Source of the DNA: Acidilobaceae archaeon
GTDB taxonomy: Archaea; Thermoproteota; Thermoprotei_A; Sulfolobales; Acidilobaceae
Reading direction: 5' to 3'
NCBI GenBank assembly: GCA_027039295.1
Contig: JALWEW010000075.1
Coordinates: 1 to 10,444 of the forward strand
Length of the DNA: 10,444 nt
This document shows positions 1 to 6,687 of this stretch, one piece after another (positions within the stretch are counted from its first letter, which is position 1; every line of letters begins with the position of its first letter). A program made the position numbers and the translations under genes. The notes under the pieces were generated by a model. It was not told the DNA's origin. It saw only the letters and a list, made by a program, of their open reading frames with translations, and did no database searches.

Positions 1-52
1 CCTGCTCCTGAGGATCCTACCCAAGGCCTTGGGTAGGATCCTCAGGAGCAGG
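1..52. repeat. Perfect 52-bp palindrome (26-bp arms, no loop)
   Basis: Bases 1-26 are the exact reverse complement of bases 27-52, with no spacer and no mismatch. The right arm is continuous with the hypD reading frame. The left arm begins at the first base of the window. The central 13 bases (20-32, CCCAAGGCCTTGG) occur again at 95-107 in the same reading frame. A perfect loop-less inverted repeat ending exactly at a sequence edge is typical of a fold-back (snap-back) chimera or contig-end artefact, so bases 1-26 may not be genomic sequence. A genuine hairpin is possible but less likely. Confidence 0.95.
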
Positions 53-1222
53 AAGGCGATCGATCGGATCGTCGCGGCCATAGAGAGCGTCGCCCCCAAG
101 GCCTTGGAGAGGGTGGGGGGCACCATCAAGATCATGGACTTCTGCGGCACGCACGAGTACACGGTCACGCACTACGGCCTGAGGAGCCTGATGCCGGAGG
201 GCGTTGAGATAGTCGCGGGGCCCGGGTGCCCCGTGTGCATCACACCAGCGTATTACGTGGATGTAACCATAAAGCTCGGCCTCGAGGGCGTGAGGATCTA
301 CACCTACGGGGACGCTTACAAGCTACCCGGCTCCTCGAGGGTGGGGGAGGGCGTTAGGACCCTTGAGGAGGCGAGGGCCCTCGGGGCCGACGTTGTCGTA
401 GTCTACAGCATCCTAGACGCCATCAGGGACTCGAGGAGCAGGGGCGGGGAGGGGGTGTTCCTGGCCGTGGGGTTCGAGACCACAGCCCCGGCCACTGCCT
501 CGCCGGTCGTGAGGGGCTCCATACCCGCCAATCTAGCCATACTCAACGTCCACAGGCTCACGCCACCCATAATGAGGTACACCTTCGAGGCCCACAGGGA
601 CAACCCCATCAGGGGCGTCATAGCGCCGGGGCACGTGTCAACTATAGTCGGCGCCAAGGCCTGGAGGTTCGTGGTTGAGGACTACGGCATCCCGACGGTG
701 GTGGCGGGCTTCGAGCCCGTGGACGTACTGCTCGCGATACTCGAGATACTAAGGCAGCTCGCCGAGGGGAGGCCCAGGCTCGTCAACGAGTACACGAGGG
801 TGGTGACTTGGGAGGGTAACAGGGTGGCCCAGAGGCACATTGCGGAGTGCTGCGACGTCGTGGACGCGGCGTGGAGGGGCATAGGCTTCGTGGAGGAGAG
901 CGGCCTCGCATTCAAGGACAAGTACCGGTCCGTAGACGCCCTATACCAGTACGGGATAAAGGACCTCACGCCCGAGGAGTGGAGCTACGACCTGCCGCCA
1001 GGGTGCAGGTGCGCCGAGGTCACGCTGGGCATAGCGAAGCCTACGGACTGCCCCCTCTTCATGAAGGTCTGCACGCCCGGCACCCCATACGGGCCGTGCA
1101 TGGTGAGCAGCGAGGGGGCCTGCGCCGTGTGGGCCCGCTTCGGTGGAGGCGGCCTGGCCGACGAGATAGCCAGGAGCATTACCTCCGGGCGCCGCGGGGG
1201 AGGCCGGGGCACCGAGCTATAA
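29..1222 (+). CDS. hypD: Hydrogenase maturation factor HypD (5' end uncertain)
   Basis: HypD is the [4Fe-4S] scaffold protein that, with HypC, carries and assembles the Fe(CN)2CO unit of [NiFe] hydrogenases in the cytoplasm. Visible signatures, numbered from the TTG at 29, are IMDFCGTH with Cys39, GPGCPVC with Cys67 and Cys70, the GFETTAPATA segment in the middle, and a C-terminal Cys-rich region (PPGCRC, DCPLFMKVC, GPC, GAC) that binds the Fe-S cluster. The length of 397 aa is slightly above the usual ~350-375, mostly because of a Gly/Arg-rich tail. The start is unsafe. The frame is open to the left edge, the TTG lies at the centre of a perfect palindrome, and no ribosome-binding site is visible. 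Later in-frame starts would remove the N-terminal helix, so the true start probably lies outside the window. First gene of hypDCEF, 43 bases before hypC. Confidence 0.95.
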   Translation: MGRILRSRKAIDRIVAAIESVAPKALERVGGTIKIMDFCGTHEYTVTHYGLRSLMPEGVEIVAGPGCPVCITPAYYVDVTIKLGLEGVRIYTYGDAYKLPGSSRVGEGVRTLEEARALGADVVVVYSILDAIRDSRSRGGEGVFLAVGFETTAPATASPVVRGSIPANLAILNVHRLTPPIMRYTFEAHRDNPIRGVIAPGHVSTIVGAKAWRFVVEDYGIPTVVAGFEPVDVLLAILEILRQLAEGRPRLVNEYTRVVTWEGNRVAQRHIAECCDVVDAAWRGIGFVEESGLAFKDKYRSVDALYQYGIKDLTPEEWSYDLPPGCRCAEVTLGIAKPTDCPLFMKVCTPGTPYGPCMVSSEGACAVWARFGGGGLADEIARSITSGRRGGGRGTEL

Positions 1223-1235
1223 AGCTTGGAGGAGG

Positions 1236-1254
1236 CCCACCAGCGCTGGGTGGG
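1236..1254 (+). promoter_or_regulatory. Hairpin overlapping the hypC ribosome-binding site
   Basis: CCCACCAGC is followed directly by GCTGGGTGGG, which pairs with it apart from one bulged base. The structure lies in the short hypD-hypC gap, and its right arm contains the GGGTGGGTG that serves as the hypC Shine-Dalgarno sequence. If it folds in the mRNA it could limit hypC translation. There is no T-run after it, so it does not look like a terminator. Folding at the growth temperature is uncertain. Confidence 0.35.
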
Positions 1255-1256
1255 TG
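1249..1256 (+). promoter_or_regulatory. Ribosome-binding site that decides the hypC start
   Basis: GGTGGGTG lies nine bases before the TTG at 1266 and matches the archaeal anti-Shine-Dalgarno. It makes 1266 the likely start. The in-frame GTG at 1254 overlaps this same element and would add four residues before the conserved N-terminus. Confidence 0.6.
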
Positions 1257-1265
1257 CGCTACCCC

Positions 1266-1538
1266 TTGTGTCTGGGGGTGCCTGCTGAGGTAAGGGAGGT
1301 CAGGGGCGACGTGCTCCTCGTCGACTTCGGCGACGGCGTCCTACGTGAGGTATACGGGGCCTCGATAGGGGACGTCAGGCCCGGTGACATAGTGATAGTG
1401 CATGCCGGCGTGGTCATAGAGGTGCTGAAGGAGGATAGGGCCGAGGAGCTGGTCTCCGCCCTCCAGGAGTTCATAGAGGACCTGGAGGGCAAGGCCCAGA
1501 GCCTCTGGGAGTACTACACCGGAGGCGGGGCCCGGTGA
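1266..1538 (+). CDS. hypC: Hydrogenase maturation chaperone HypC
   Basis: HypC/HupF is a small OB-fold chaperone that partners HypD in assembling Fe(CN)2CO and then escorts the large-subunit precursor. The family starts Met-Cys, and Cys2 is essential once Met is removed. Starting at TTG 1266 gives MCLGVPAEV, exactly this pattern, with a ribosome-binding site nine bases upstream. The longer frame from GTG 1254 would bury the Cys at position 6. The RPGDIVIVHAGVVIEVL segment, with its conserved His, is the other family hallmark. At 90 aa the length is normal (about 75-95). The C-terminal part is an acidic helix. The stop overlaps the hypE GTG by four bases, suggesting translational coupling. Confidence 0.95.
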   Translation: MCLGVPAEVREVRGDVLLVDFGDGVLREVYGASIGDVRPGDIVIVHAGVVIEVLKEDRAEELVSALQEFIEDLEGKAQSLWEYYTGGGAR

Positions 1539-2596
1539 GCTGGTTCGTGAGGCTCTGGAAGTACGTGACCCTAGCACACGGCGCCGGCGGCAAGGAGACG
1601 AGCGACATCATAAGGAGCCTCATCAGGGGCAGGGTGCCCCGCGAGTACTGGAGCGTCGAGGGCGGCACGGGCCTCGACGAGCTCGACGACTCGGCGCTCA
1701 TACCCCTAGGGGGGGACCGCTACATGGCGGTCACCATCGATACCTACACGGTGAAACCCCTCCGCTTCCCAGGCGGCGACCTCGGCAGGCTCGCCGCCTC
1801 GGGCACGATAAACGATCTCCTCATGGCTGGTGCGCGCCCCCTGGCAGCGCTTGACGGCGTCGTCGTTGAGGAGGGCTTCCCGATGGATGACCTCGCCGGC
1901 ATCCTGGAGAGCTACATATCCACCCTCACAGGCGAGGGAGTAGCCCTGATAGGGGGCGACTTCAAGGTCATGCCCAAGGGCCAGTTGGACGGTGTTGTGA
2001 TAGCGTCCGCTGGCATAGGCCTAGTCGAGGGCAAGCCCATAAGGGACAGCGAGATCAGGCCCGGGGATAAGGTCATAGTGACCGGCTACCTGGGCGACCA
2101 TGGGGCCGCCATACTCGCGGCCCAGAGGACCCTCGGCGTCGAGTTCGACGTGAAGAGCGACGTTAAGCCCCTCACGGGCCTCATGCTACCCCTCCTCGAG
2201 CGCTACCGCCACGCCATCCACGGCGCCGGCGACCCGACTAGAGGGGGGCTAGCGATGACCCTGAACGAGTGGGCCGAGAAGACGGGGACTGTGATACTGC
2301 TCGAGGAGTACAGGGTCCCCGTGAGGGAGCAGGTCCGGGAGTACGCTGAGATGCTCGGCGTCGACCCCCTGAGCCTCGCGAGCGAGGGCGTCGCGGTCCT
2401 AGCGGTCGATGGGGGCCTCGCCGAGGAGGTGCTCTCATTCATAAAGTCCCTCGGCTACGAGGAGGCAGCCATAGTAGCCACGGTCCACGAGGCCAAGGAT
2501 CCACGCTACGCCGGGAGGGTCGTAGCGGAGAGCGTAACCGGGGGGTACAGGATAGTCGAGCCCCCCAGCGGCGAGATAGTCCCCAGGATATGCTAG
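1535..2596 (+). CDS. hypE: Carbamoyl dehydratase HypE
   Basis: HypE accepts the carbamoyl group from HypF on its C-terminal cysteine and dehydrates it with ATP to a thiocyanate, the source of the active-site cyanide ligands. The protein shows the N-terminal TLAHGAGGK motif (12-20), DDSAL (51-55), a PurM/AIR-synthase-like ATP-binding core around VTIDTYTVKPLRFPGGD and TINDLLMAGARP, GAGDPTRGG in the middle, and the C-terminal PRIC ending with the catalytic Cys353. Length 353 aa, typical of the family. The GTG at 1535 overlaps the hypC stop (GTGA) and has GGAGG nine bases upstream. A second candidate, GTG 1547, has GGTGAG seven bases upstream and would give a protein four residues shorter. The family usually begins only a few residues before the AHGAGG motif, so the shorter form deserves consideration. 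Confidence 0.96.
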   Translation: MSWFVRLWKYVTLAHGAGGKETSDIIRSLIRGRVPREYWSVEGGTGLDELDDSALIPLGGDRYMAVTIDTYTVKPLRFPGGDLGRLAASGTINDLLMAGARPLAALDGVVVEEGFPMDDLAGILESYISTLTGEGVALIGGDFKVMPKGQLDGVVIASAGIGLVEGKPIRDSEIRPGDKVIVTGYLGDHGAAILAAQRTLGVEFDVKSDVKPLTGLMLPLLERYRHAIHGAGDPTRGGLAMTLNEWAEKTGTVILLEEYRVPVREQVREYAEMLGVDPLSLASEGVAVLAVDGGLAEEVLSFIKSLGYEEAAIVATVHEAKDPRYAGRVVAESVTGGYRIVEPPSGEIVPRIC

Positions 2597-2620
2597 AGGG
2601 GAGGGGCGGGCGGTCTAGGG

Positions 2621-4945
2621 TTGAGGGTTGAGGCCGCGAGGATAAGGGTAGTCGGTATAGTGCAGGGAGTGGGGTTCCGCCCCTTCATCTACAGGCTGGC
2701 CCGCAGCGTGGGCCTGAGGGGGTACGTGGTAAACCTTGGCGGGAGCGAGGTCGAGATCCACGTAGAAGGCGAGCCCCGGCGTATAAGCGAGTTCCTCGAG
2801 AGGCTCGAGGCCGAGAAGCCCCCGCCAGCGCGCATCGAGGAGATGAGCGTCGAACGCGTGGAGCCCCAGGGCTTCCCCGAGTTCAGGATACTCAAGAGCG
2901 AGAGGAGGCTGAGTAGGAGGAGCATGATACCCCCCGACATAGGGATATGCAGGGAGTGCCTGAGGGAGATACACGACCCCGCCTCAAGGTTCTACCGCTA
3001 CTACTGGAACAGCTGCGCTTGGTGCGGCCCCAGGTTCTCGATGATGTATGACGTGCCATATGACAGGGAGAACACTTCCATGAGGGCCTTCCCCATGTGC
3101 CCCGACTGCGCTAGGGACTACGGGGACCCCGGCAACGTTAGGAGGTTCCACGCCCAGGGAATAAGCTGCCCGCGGTGCGGCCCCAGGACTTACGTGTACG
3201 ACTCCAGGGGGAGGAGGCTCGAGGTCGGGGACGTGGTTGAATGGGCCGCCAGGGCGATAGAGGGGGGCTCCATACTAGCCGTCAAGGGGGTCGGCGGCTT
3301 CCACATAGCGGCGCTGGCCTCGGACGACGGGGTAGTGGCGGAGCTGCGGAGGAGGAAGCATAGGCCCACGAAGCCCTTCGCCCTCATGGCTAGGGACTGC
3401 AGCGTGGCCTCCCGGATAGCCGTCGTGGACGAGGGGGCCTGCAGGGTCCTCGAGTCGCCTGAGAGGCCCATACTGCTCCTACCGAAGAGGCGGGGAGGCG
3501 GGGTGTCAAGCCTCGTCGCCCCGGGCCTCGATACTATCGGCGTTATGCTGCCCTACACGGGCTTCCAGGCCCTCCTACTAGAGGCGGTCGACGACGAGTT
3601 CCTGATAATGACTAGTGGCAACAGGCGCGGGAGGCCCATGTGCACGAGCCTAGACTGCGTGCTACGCGAGCTGAGGGGGATAGTTGACTACATAGTGGCC
3701 CACAACAGGGAGATAGTCCATAGAGTCGACGACAGCGTGGTGAGGTTCACCGACGGAGAGCTCACGATGATAAGGAGGTCGAGGGGCTACGCTCCGGCCT
3801 GGATCAGGGTGAGGGCGAGCCTCCCGGAGGCCTGCGCTGTGGGGGCCGAGCTGCAGGTGGCCGGGGCGGTGGCCTTCGAGGATAAGGTGGTGCCTACCCA
3901 GTACATAGGCGACGCGGACCAGCCCGGACAACTCGAGGAGCTGGAGGGCGAGCTAAGGTGGTTCATGCGCGTCTACAACCTCCACCCCAGGGTCGTGGGC
4001 GTGGACATGCACCCAGCCTACCATAACAGGCCCCTGGCGGCGAGGCTCGCCGAGGAGTATGGGGCGGAGCTAGTCGAGGTCCAGCACCACCACGCACACG
4101 CGGCAAGCGCCATGGCTGAGGACGGCGTGGAGCCCGGCGAAGTTAGGGTCGCAGTAGCGATAGACGGCACGGGATACGGGCCCGACGGCACCATATGGGG
4201 TGGCGAGGTGCTCAGAGCCTCATACGAGTCCTTCGAGAGGGCCGCGAGCCTCCACCCCTTCAGGCTACCCGGGGGCGAGAGGGCGGTGGTGTGGTGCACG
4301 CGGGCCCTCATAGGGCTCCTAGCATCAGCGGGCTACGCCGAGGAGGAGGTCACGACCCTCCTGAGGCGTAGGGGCCTCCTAGACACCCTCCCCTACGGGG
4401 AGCGGGAGGCACTCATAGCCTACAGGCTGGCCTCCAGCGCCAGCGAGCCCCTGACCACGAGCATGGGCCGGACCCTCGACTCCTTCTCAGCCCTCCTGGG
4501 GGTAGAGCACCACAGGGACTACGAGGGCGAGCCCGCCATGAAGCTCGAGGCCGCGGCCAGGGGCGGGAGGGACCACGGCTACACGCCGAGGATCCTCCAG
4601 CGCGAGGGCCGCCTGGTCGTAGATACGCCGGGCCTCCTGGAGTGGGCTATAAACGCCATCGAGGAGGGGGTCCCGGTCAGCGATATCGCGCTGACCGTGC
4701 AGGCCGCCCTGGGCAGGGCTCTAGGCGAGGCCGCCGCCCTAGCTGCCCGCGGCCTCGAGGGGCCGGTCTACGCCACCGGGGGGGCCGCCGTTAACACCTA
4801 CATAATCAGGGGCCTCCGCTCCGCCCTCGCCCAGCACGGCCTCGAGCTGAGGCTCCAAACAAAGCTACCCCCAGGCGACGGCGGTATAGCTGTAGGCCAA
4901 GTCATGGTGGCCTCCGCCACCGCAGGAACGCTAGAGGCTCCCTAG
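2621..4945 (+). CDS. hypF: Carbamoyltransferase HypF
   Basis: HypF uses carbamoyl phosphate and ATP to make carbamoyl-adenylate and passes the carbamoyl group to the HypE C-terminal Cys. All four domains are visible. The N-terminal acylphosphatase domain (about 6-92) has GIVQGVGFRPF with the catalytic Arg20 and Asn38. The zinc-finger region has four CxxC pairs at 110/113, 132/135, 160/163 and 183/186. The YrdC-like domain (about 205-395) contains KGVGGFHIA, KPFALM and TSGN. The Kae1-like C-terminal domain has HP at 464-465, the HHHAH metal site at 489-493, DGTGYGPDG and ATGGAAVN (718-725). Length 774 aa, as expected. The start is a TTG 24 bases after the hypE stop, with a purine-rich GGGGAGGGG upstream at a rather long distance; the next in-frame starts lie inside the acylphosphatase core. 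The last 15 bases overlap the convergent endopeptidase gene. Confidence 0.97.
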   Translation: MRVEAARIRVVGIVQGVGFRPFIYRLARSVGLRGYVVNLGGSEVEIHVEGEPRRISEFLERLEAEKPPPARIEEMSVERVEPQGFPEFRILKSERRLSRRSMIPPDIGICRECLREIHDPASRFYRYYWNSCAWCGPRFSMMYDVPYDRENTSMRAFPMCPDCARDYGDPGNVRRFHAQGISCPRCGPRTYVYDSRGRRLEVGDVVEWAARAIEGGSILAVKGVGGFHIAALASDDGVVAELRRRKHRPTKPFALMARDCSVASRIAVVDEGACRVLESPERPILLLPKRRGGGVSSLVAPGLDTIGVMLPYTGFQALLLEAVDDEFLIMTSGNRRGRPMCTSLDCVLRELRGIVDYIVAHNREIVHRVDDSVVRFTDGELTMIRRSRGYAPAWIRVRASLPEACAVGAELQVAGAVAFEDKVVPTQYIGDADQPGQLEELEGELRWFMRVYNLHPRVVGVDMHPAYHNRPLAARLAEEYGAELVEVQHHHAHAASAMAEDGVEPGEVRVAVAIDGTGYGPDGTIWGGEVLRASYESFERAASLHPFRLPGGERAVVWCTRALIGLLASAGYAEEEVTTLLRRRGLLDTLPYGEREALIAYRLASSASEPLTTSMGRTLDSFSALLGVEHHRDYEGEPAMKLEAAARGGRDHGYTPRILQREGRLVVDTPGLLEWAINAIEEGVPVSDIALTVQAALGRALGEAAALAARGLEGPVYATGGAAVNTYIIRGLRSALAQHGLELRLQTKLPPGDGGIAVGQVMVASATAGTLEAP

Positions 4946-5515
4946 GCAGTGCCTCCTGACCCACTCCGCCACAGCCCCCGGGCTCGGGTCCAGGCGGAGG
5001 CCCAGCCTCTCCAGGATTGCCTGGAGCGCCTCAACAGCCTTAGCAACCCTCCCCAGGGCGTCCTCTGAGAGGCCCCTGGCGAACTCCACCCTGGAGGCCC
5101 TAACGCCTACGATCCACGCCTTGCCCCCGAAGACGCCCGCGGAGCGCGCCAGGACCACGAGGCCCAGGGGGTCGACTCCATGGGGGTCGAGGCCCTCAAT
5201 GTAGACGCTAGCGTCTAGGGGCTCCAGCCTCGACGGGTCCACCTCAACTATGGCAACGTCGGCCCCGTGGGGCATGGCGTCGGGGTGGTAAGCGTCCACG
5301 AACACGGCGTACCCGCACCCGTCCAACACGTCGATGCTCCCGGGCGTTAGCCTCTCGAGAGCCTCGAGCCTCAGGCGCCCCTGATGGGCGGCCTCCAGGG
5401 CGTTTAGTGCCTCTACAATACAGTAGCCTATGCCGTCGTCGCCGAACAGAGTGTTGCCTACGCCAACAACGGCTACGCAGGGCCCCGGGGAGCCCCGCAC
5501 GTCCTCCTCAGCCAT
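4931..5515 (-). CDS. Hydrogenase maturation endopeptidase (M52, HybD/HycI family)
   Basis: This family cleaves the C-terminal extension of the hydrogenase large subunit after nickel insertion, the last maturation step before export. The N-terminal GVGNTLFGDDGIG (18-30) is the family signature. Asp26 corresponds to the first nickel-sensing ligand (Glu in HybD, Asp in HycI), Asp74 in VFVDAY to the second, and His112 in DPHGVDP is the likely third. GGKAWIVGVRA (130-140) matches the conserved strand near the C-terminus. At 194 aa it is somewhat longer than the usual ~150-170. The ATG at 5515 lies within the last codons of the upstream gene (43-base overlap), so it is the terminal gene of a four-gene minus-strand unit. 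Its 3' end overlaps the end of hypF. The likely substrate is the large subunit at 9354. I leave the symbol blank because hyaD, hybD, hoxM and hynC naming cannot be resolved. Confidence 0.93.
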   Translation of the reverse strand: MAEEDVRGSPGPCVAVVGVGNTLFGDDGIGYCIVEALNALEAAHQGRLRLEALERLTPGSIDVLDGCGYAVFVDAYHPDAMPHGADVAIVEVDPSRLEPLDASVYIEGLDPHGVDPLGLVVLARSAGVFGGKAWIVGVRASRVEFARGLSEDALGRVAKAVEALQAILERLGLRLDPSPGAVAEWVRRHCLGSL

Positions 5516-5943
5516 TCCTCGAGTAGCCCCCTACAGTCCTCCCCCCGGGCCTCGCATTCCACAACCCGGAAGGGCTTGTCGTAGAGGGCCCGCAGCGCCG
5601 CCTCCACGTGGGCGAGCTTGAGGCTGCCCGTGAGGCTCGCCGTTATGTCAAGCACAAGCTCCTCAACGCTCCTATCCCGAGGCCCGGGAGTAACGAGGCG
5701 CTCGTAGAGGCCGGGGCTCCTCCCCTCCCTGTGGCGGGGGCCTACCAGCACCAGCTCCCCGGCGCCGTGCCGCCTCGCCTCGTCGATGAGTGCTAGGGCG
5801 TCCACGTCGGCCTCGATAACCCTGCACTCGCCGATGGTGTAGGAGTCACCCCTCTCCAGCACCATCTCTAGTACGCTCCTCCCACCCAGCTCGCTTAGAT
5901 CCGGGACCACCGCCACTAAGACTCTTGAGGTACTCAACCACAT
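5473..5943 (-). CDS. Unassigned alpha/beta protein, possible degenerate maturation-endopeptidase relative
   Basis: I do not recognise this 156-aa protein with certainty. It begins with a hydrophobic strand (RVLVAVVPDLSE, 7-18), followed by a strand-helix unit leading to GELVLVGP (62-69), a loop with GRSPGLYE (74-81), a helix pair around EELVLDITASLTGSLKLAHV (95-113), KPFRVVECEA (123-132) and a final helix. This order resembles the HybD/HycI fold, including the position of the PG turn and the late strand. The GNxxxxDDG motif, the VDA aspartate and the metal-binding His are all absent, so any relationship would be to a non-catalytic form. The ATG at 5943 is chosen for its strong GGAGG six bases upstream; TTG 5976 would add 11 residues. 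It overlaps the preceding gene by 98 bases in another frame and the endopeptidase gene by 43. A role in hydrogenase maturation is inferred from position only. Confidence 0.7.
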   Translation of the reverse strand: MWLSTSRVLVAVVPDLSELGGRSVLEMVLERGDSYTIGECRVIEADVDALALIDEARRHGAGELVLVGPRHREGRSPGLYERLVTPGPRDRSVEELVLDITASLTGSLKLAHVEAALRALYDKPFRVVECEARGEDCRGLLEEWLRRTCGAPRGPA

Positions 5944-6217
5944 CCACCCCCTCCTCGAGGCCCATATAGCGGGCAACGAGCCTCCTCAGGGCCTCAGCGT
6001 CCTCCTCTCGGGGCCCGCGGAAGCTGTAGAGCCTCATGATCCTGAGGGTCTCAGGGGTAAGGGGGACCCCAAGGGCGTCCTCAACGGCGTGGATTATCTC
6101 GCTCTTAATCGACTCGATGCTACTCGTAAGCTCCCTGATAGCCCTGGCCAGCTCGAGCAGCTCCTCCTTCAGCTCCCTCCTATACTCCTCCGGCCCCCTG
6201 GCCTCGGGGCGGCTCAA
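5846..6217 (-). CDS. Unassigned small coiled-coil protein in the hydrogenase locus
   Basis: No family recognised. The 123-aa product has a charged N-terminus, then a long heptad-like helix (about 12-48: EELLELARAIREL, SSIESIKSEI), then a second helical part with LTPETLRIMRLYSF and EDAEALRRLVARYM. From about residue 101 it becomes Gly-, Arg- and Glu-rich (GGGPGSKRAG onward). This tail is read entirely within the overlap with the next gene and may be disordered. The TTG start at 6217 overlaps the previous stop as TTGA and has GGTGGTGA a few bases upstream, which supports it. Such short helical proteins often act as partners or chaperones, but nothing here proves that. Position between a hydrogenase promoter and the endopeptidase gene suggests a hydrogenase-related job. 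Confidence 0.7.
   Translation of the reverse strand: MSRPEARGPEEYRRELKEELLELARAIRELTSSIESIKSEIIHAVEDALGVPLTPETLRIMRLYSFRGPREEDAEALRRLVARYMGLEEGVDVVEYLKSLSGGGPGSKRAGWEERTRDGAGEG
5950..5954 (-). promoter_or_regulatory. Ribosome-binding site selecting ATG 5943
   Basis: On the minus strand GGAGG sits six bases before the ATG at 5943, inside the 3' part of the preceding gene. This supports internal initiation of the 156-aa protein rather than the TTG at 5976 or a frameshift. Confidence 0.5.
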
Positions 6218-6603
6218 GCCTCACCACCCACGAGCTCCCTCAGGGCCCTCTTGTAGCGGTCCTCCAGGGTGCCCGTGGCGTAGGTCTCCCTGAGCAGCTC
6301 CAGCGAGGCCCTGTAGATCCTGCAGAGAGCCTCCTGGGCATCCCTCAGAGCCTCCTCCTCGCCCTTGCCCAGTATCCTAGAGGCGGCGTACACGCTACTA
6401 CCCGCCTGAGCCAGGAAGAGTGAGGCCACGACGTCGATCATCCTCCTCTCCGAGACCCCAGTGAGGGCCACGGCGAAGGCCTGCATGGTGTCCGTGAGCC
6501 ACTTACTCCACTCCGCGCTCCCGAGGACTCTCGCGAGCTTCTCGAGCACCTCAGTGGGGTCGCACTCGCCGTCCTGGTCAGGCAAGAGGCTTGCCCCGTA
6601 CAT
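6214..6603 (-). CDS. Unassigned helical protein, first gene of the minus-strand unit
   Basis: No family recognised. The 129-aa product is predicted mostly alpha-helical: an acidic start with Cys14, a helix around PTEVLEKLARVL (16-27), a hydrophobic helical hairpin at about 38-78 (MQAFAVALTGV, RRMIDVVASLFLAQAGSSVYAASRIL), then a long charged helix (82-108) containing Cys94, and a basic/acidic tail. There is no signal peptide, and the hydrophobic part carries too many polar residues for a clear membrane segment. The start is ATG 6603. A TATA-like CTTTTAAG lies about 22 bases upstream, placing transcription start at or just before the ATG, so the mRNA is probably leaderless. Its stop overlaps the next start by four bases. 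It leads a four-gene unit ending in the maturation endopeptidase and is divergent from the structural genes. Confidence 0.72.
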   Translation of the reverse strand: MYGASLLPDQDGECDPTEVLEKLARVLGSAEWSKWLTDTMQAFAVALTGVSERRMIDVVASLFLAQAGSSVYAASRILGKGEEEALRDAQEALCRIYRASLELLRETYATGTLEDRYKRALRELVGGEA

Positions 6604-6620
6604 ATCGACTACATGAAAAG

Positions 6621-6628
6621 CTTAAAAG
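6621..6628 (-). promoter_or_regulatory. TATA-like box for the minus-strand maturation unit
   Basis: Read on the minus strand, CTTTTAAG lies about 22 bases before ATG 6603, centred where an archaeal TATA box would put transcription start within a few bases of that ATG. This fits a leaderless transcript for the four-gene minus-strand unit, as is common in Crenarchaeota for first genes. Assigned by position and composition only. Confidence 0.5.
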
Positions 6629-6687
6629 CTGCCATGAAGCATGCCTGGCGCCCGGTTGTTGCGTGCACCAGATGTATCGGGCTCTAA

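Noticed and set aside
847..1293. 148-aa open frame on the plus strand, overlapping the hypD 3' half
   Set aside because: Arg/Gly/Pro-rich shadow frame created by the high G+C of hypD, with no family features and no ribosome-binding site.
6644..6671. Weak inverted repeat around TGGCGCCCGG and GCGTGCACCA, considered as a tRNA-like end or operator
   Set aside because: Only about 7 of 10 positions pair and no tRNA cloverleaf can be drawn.
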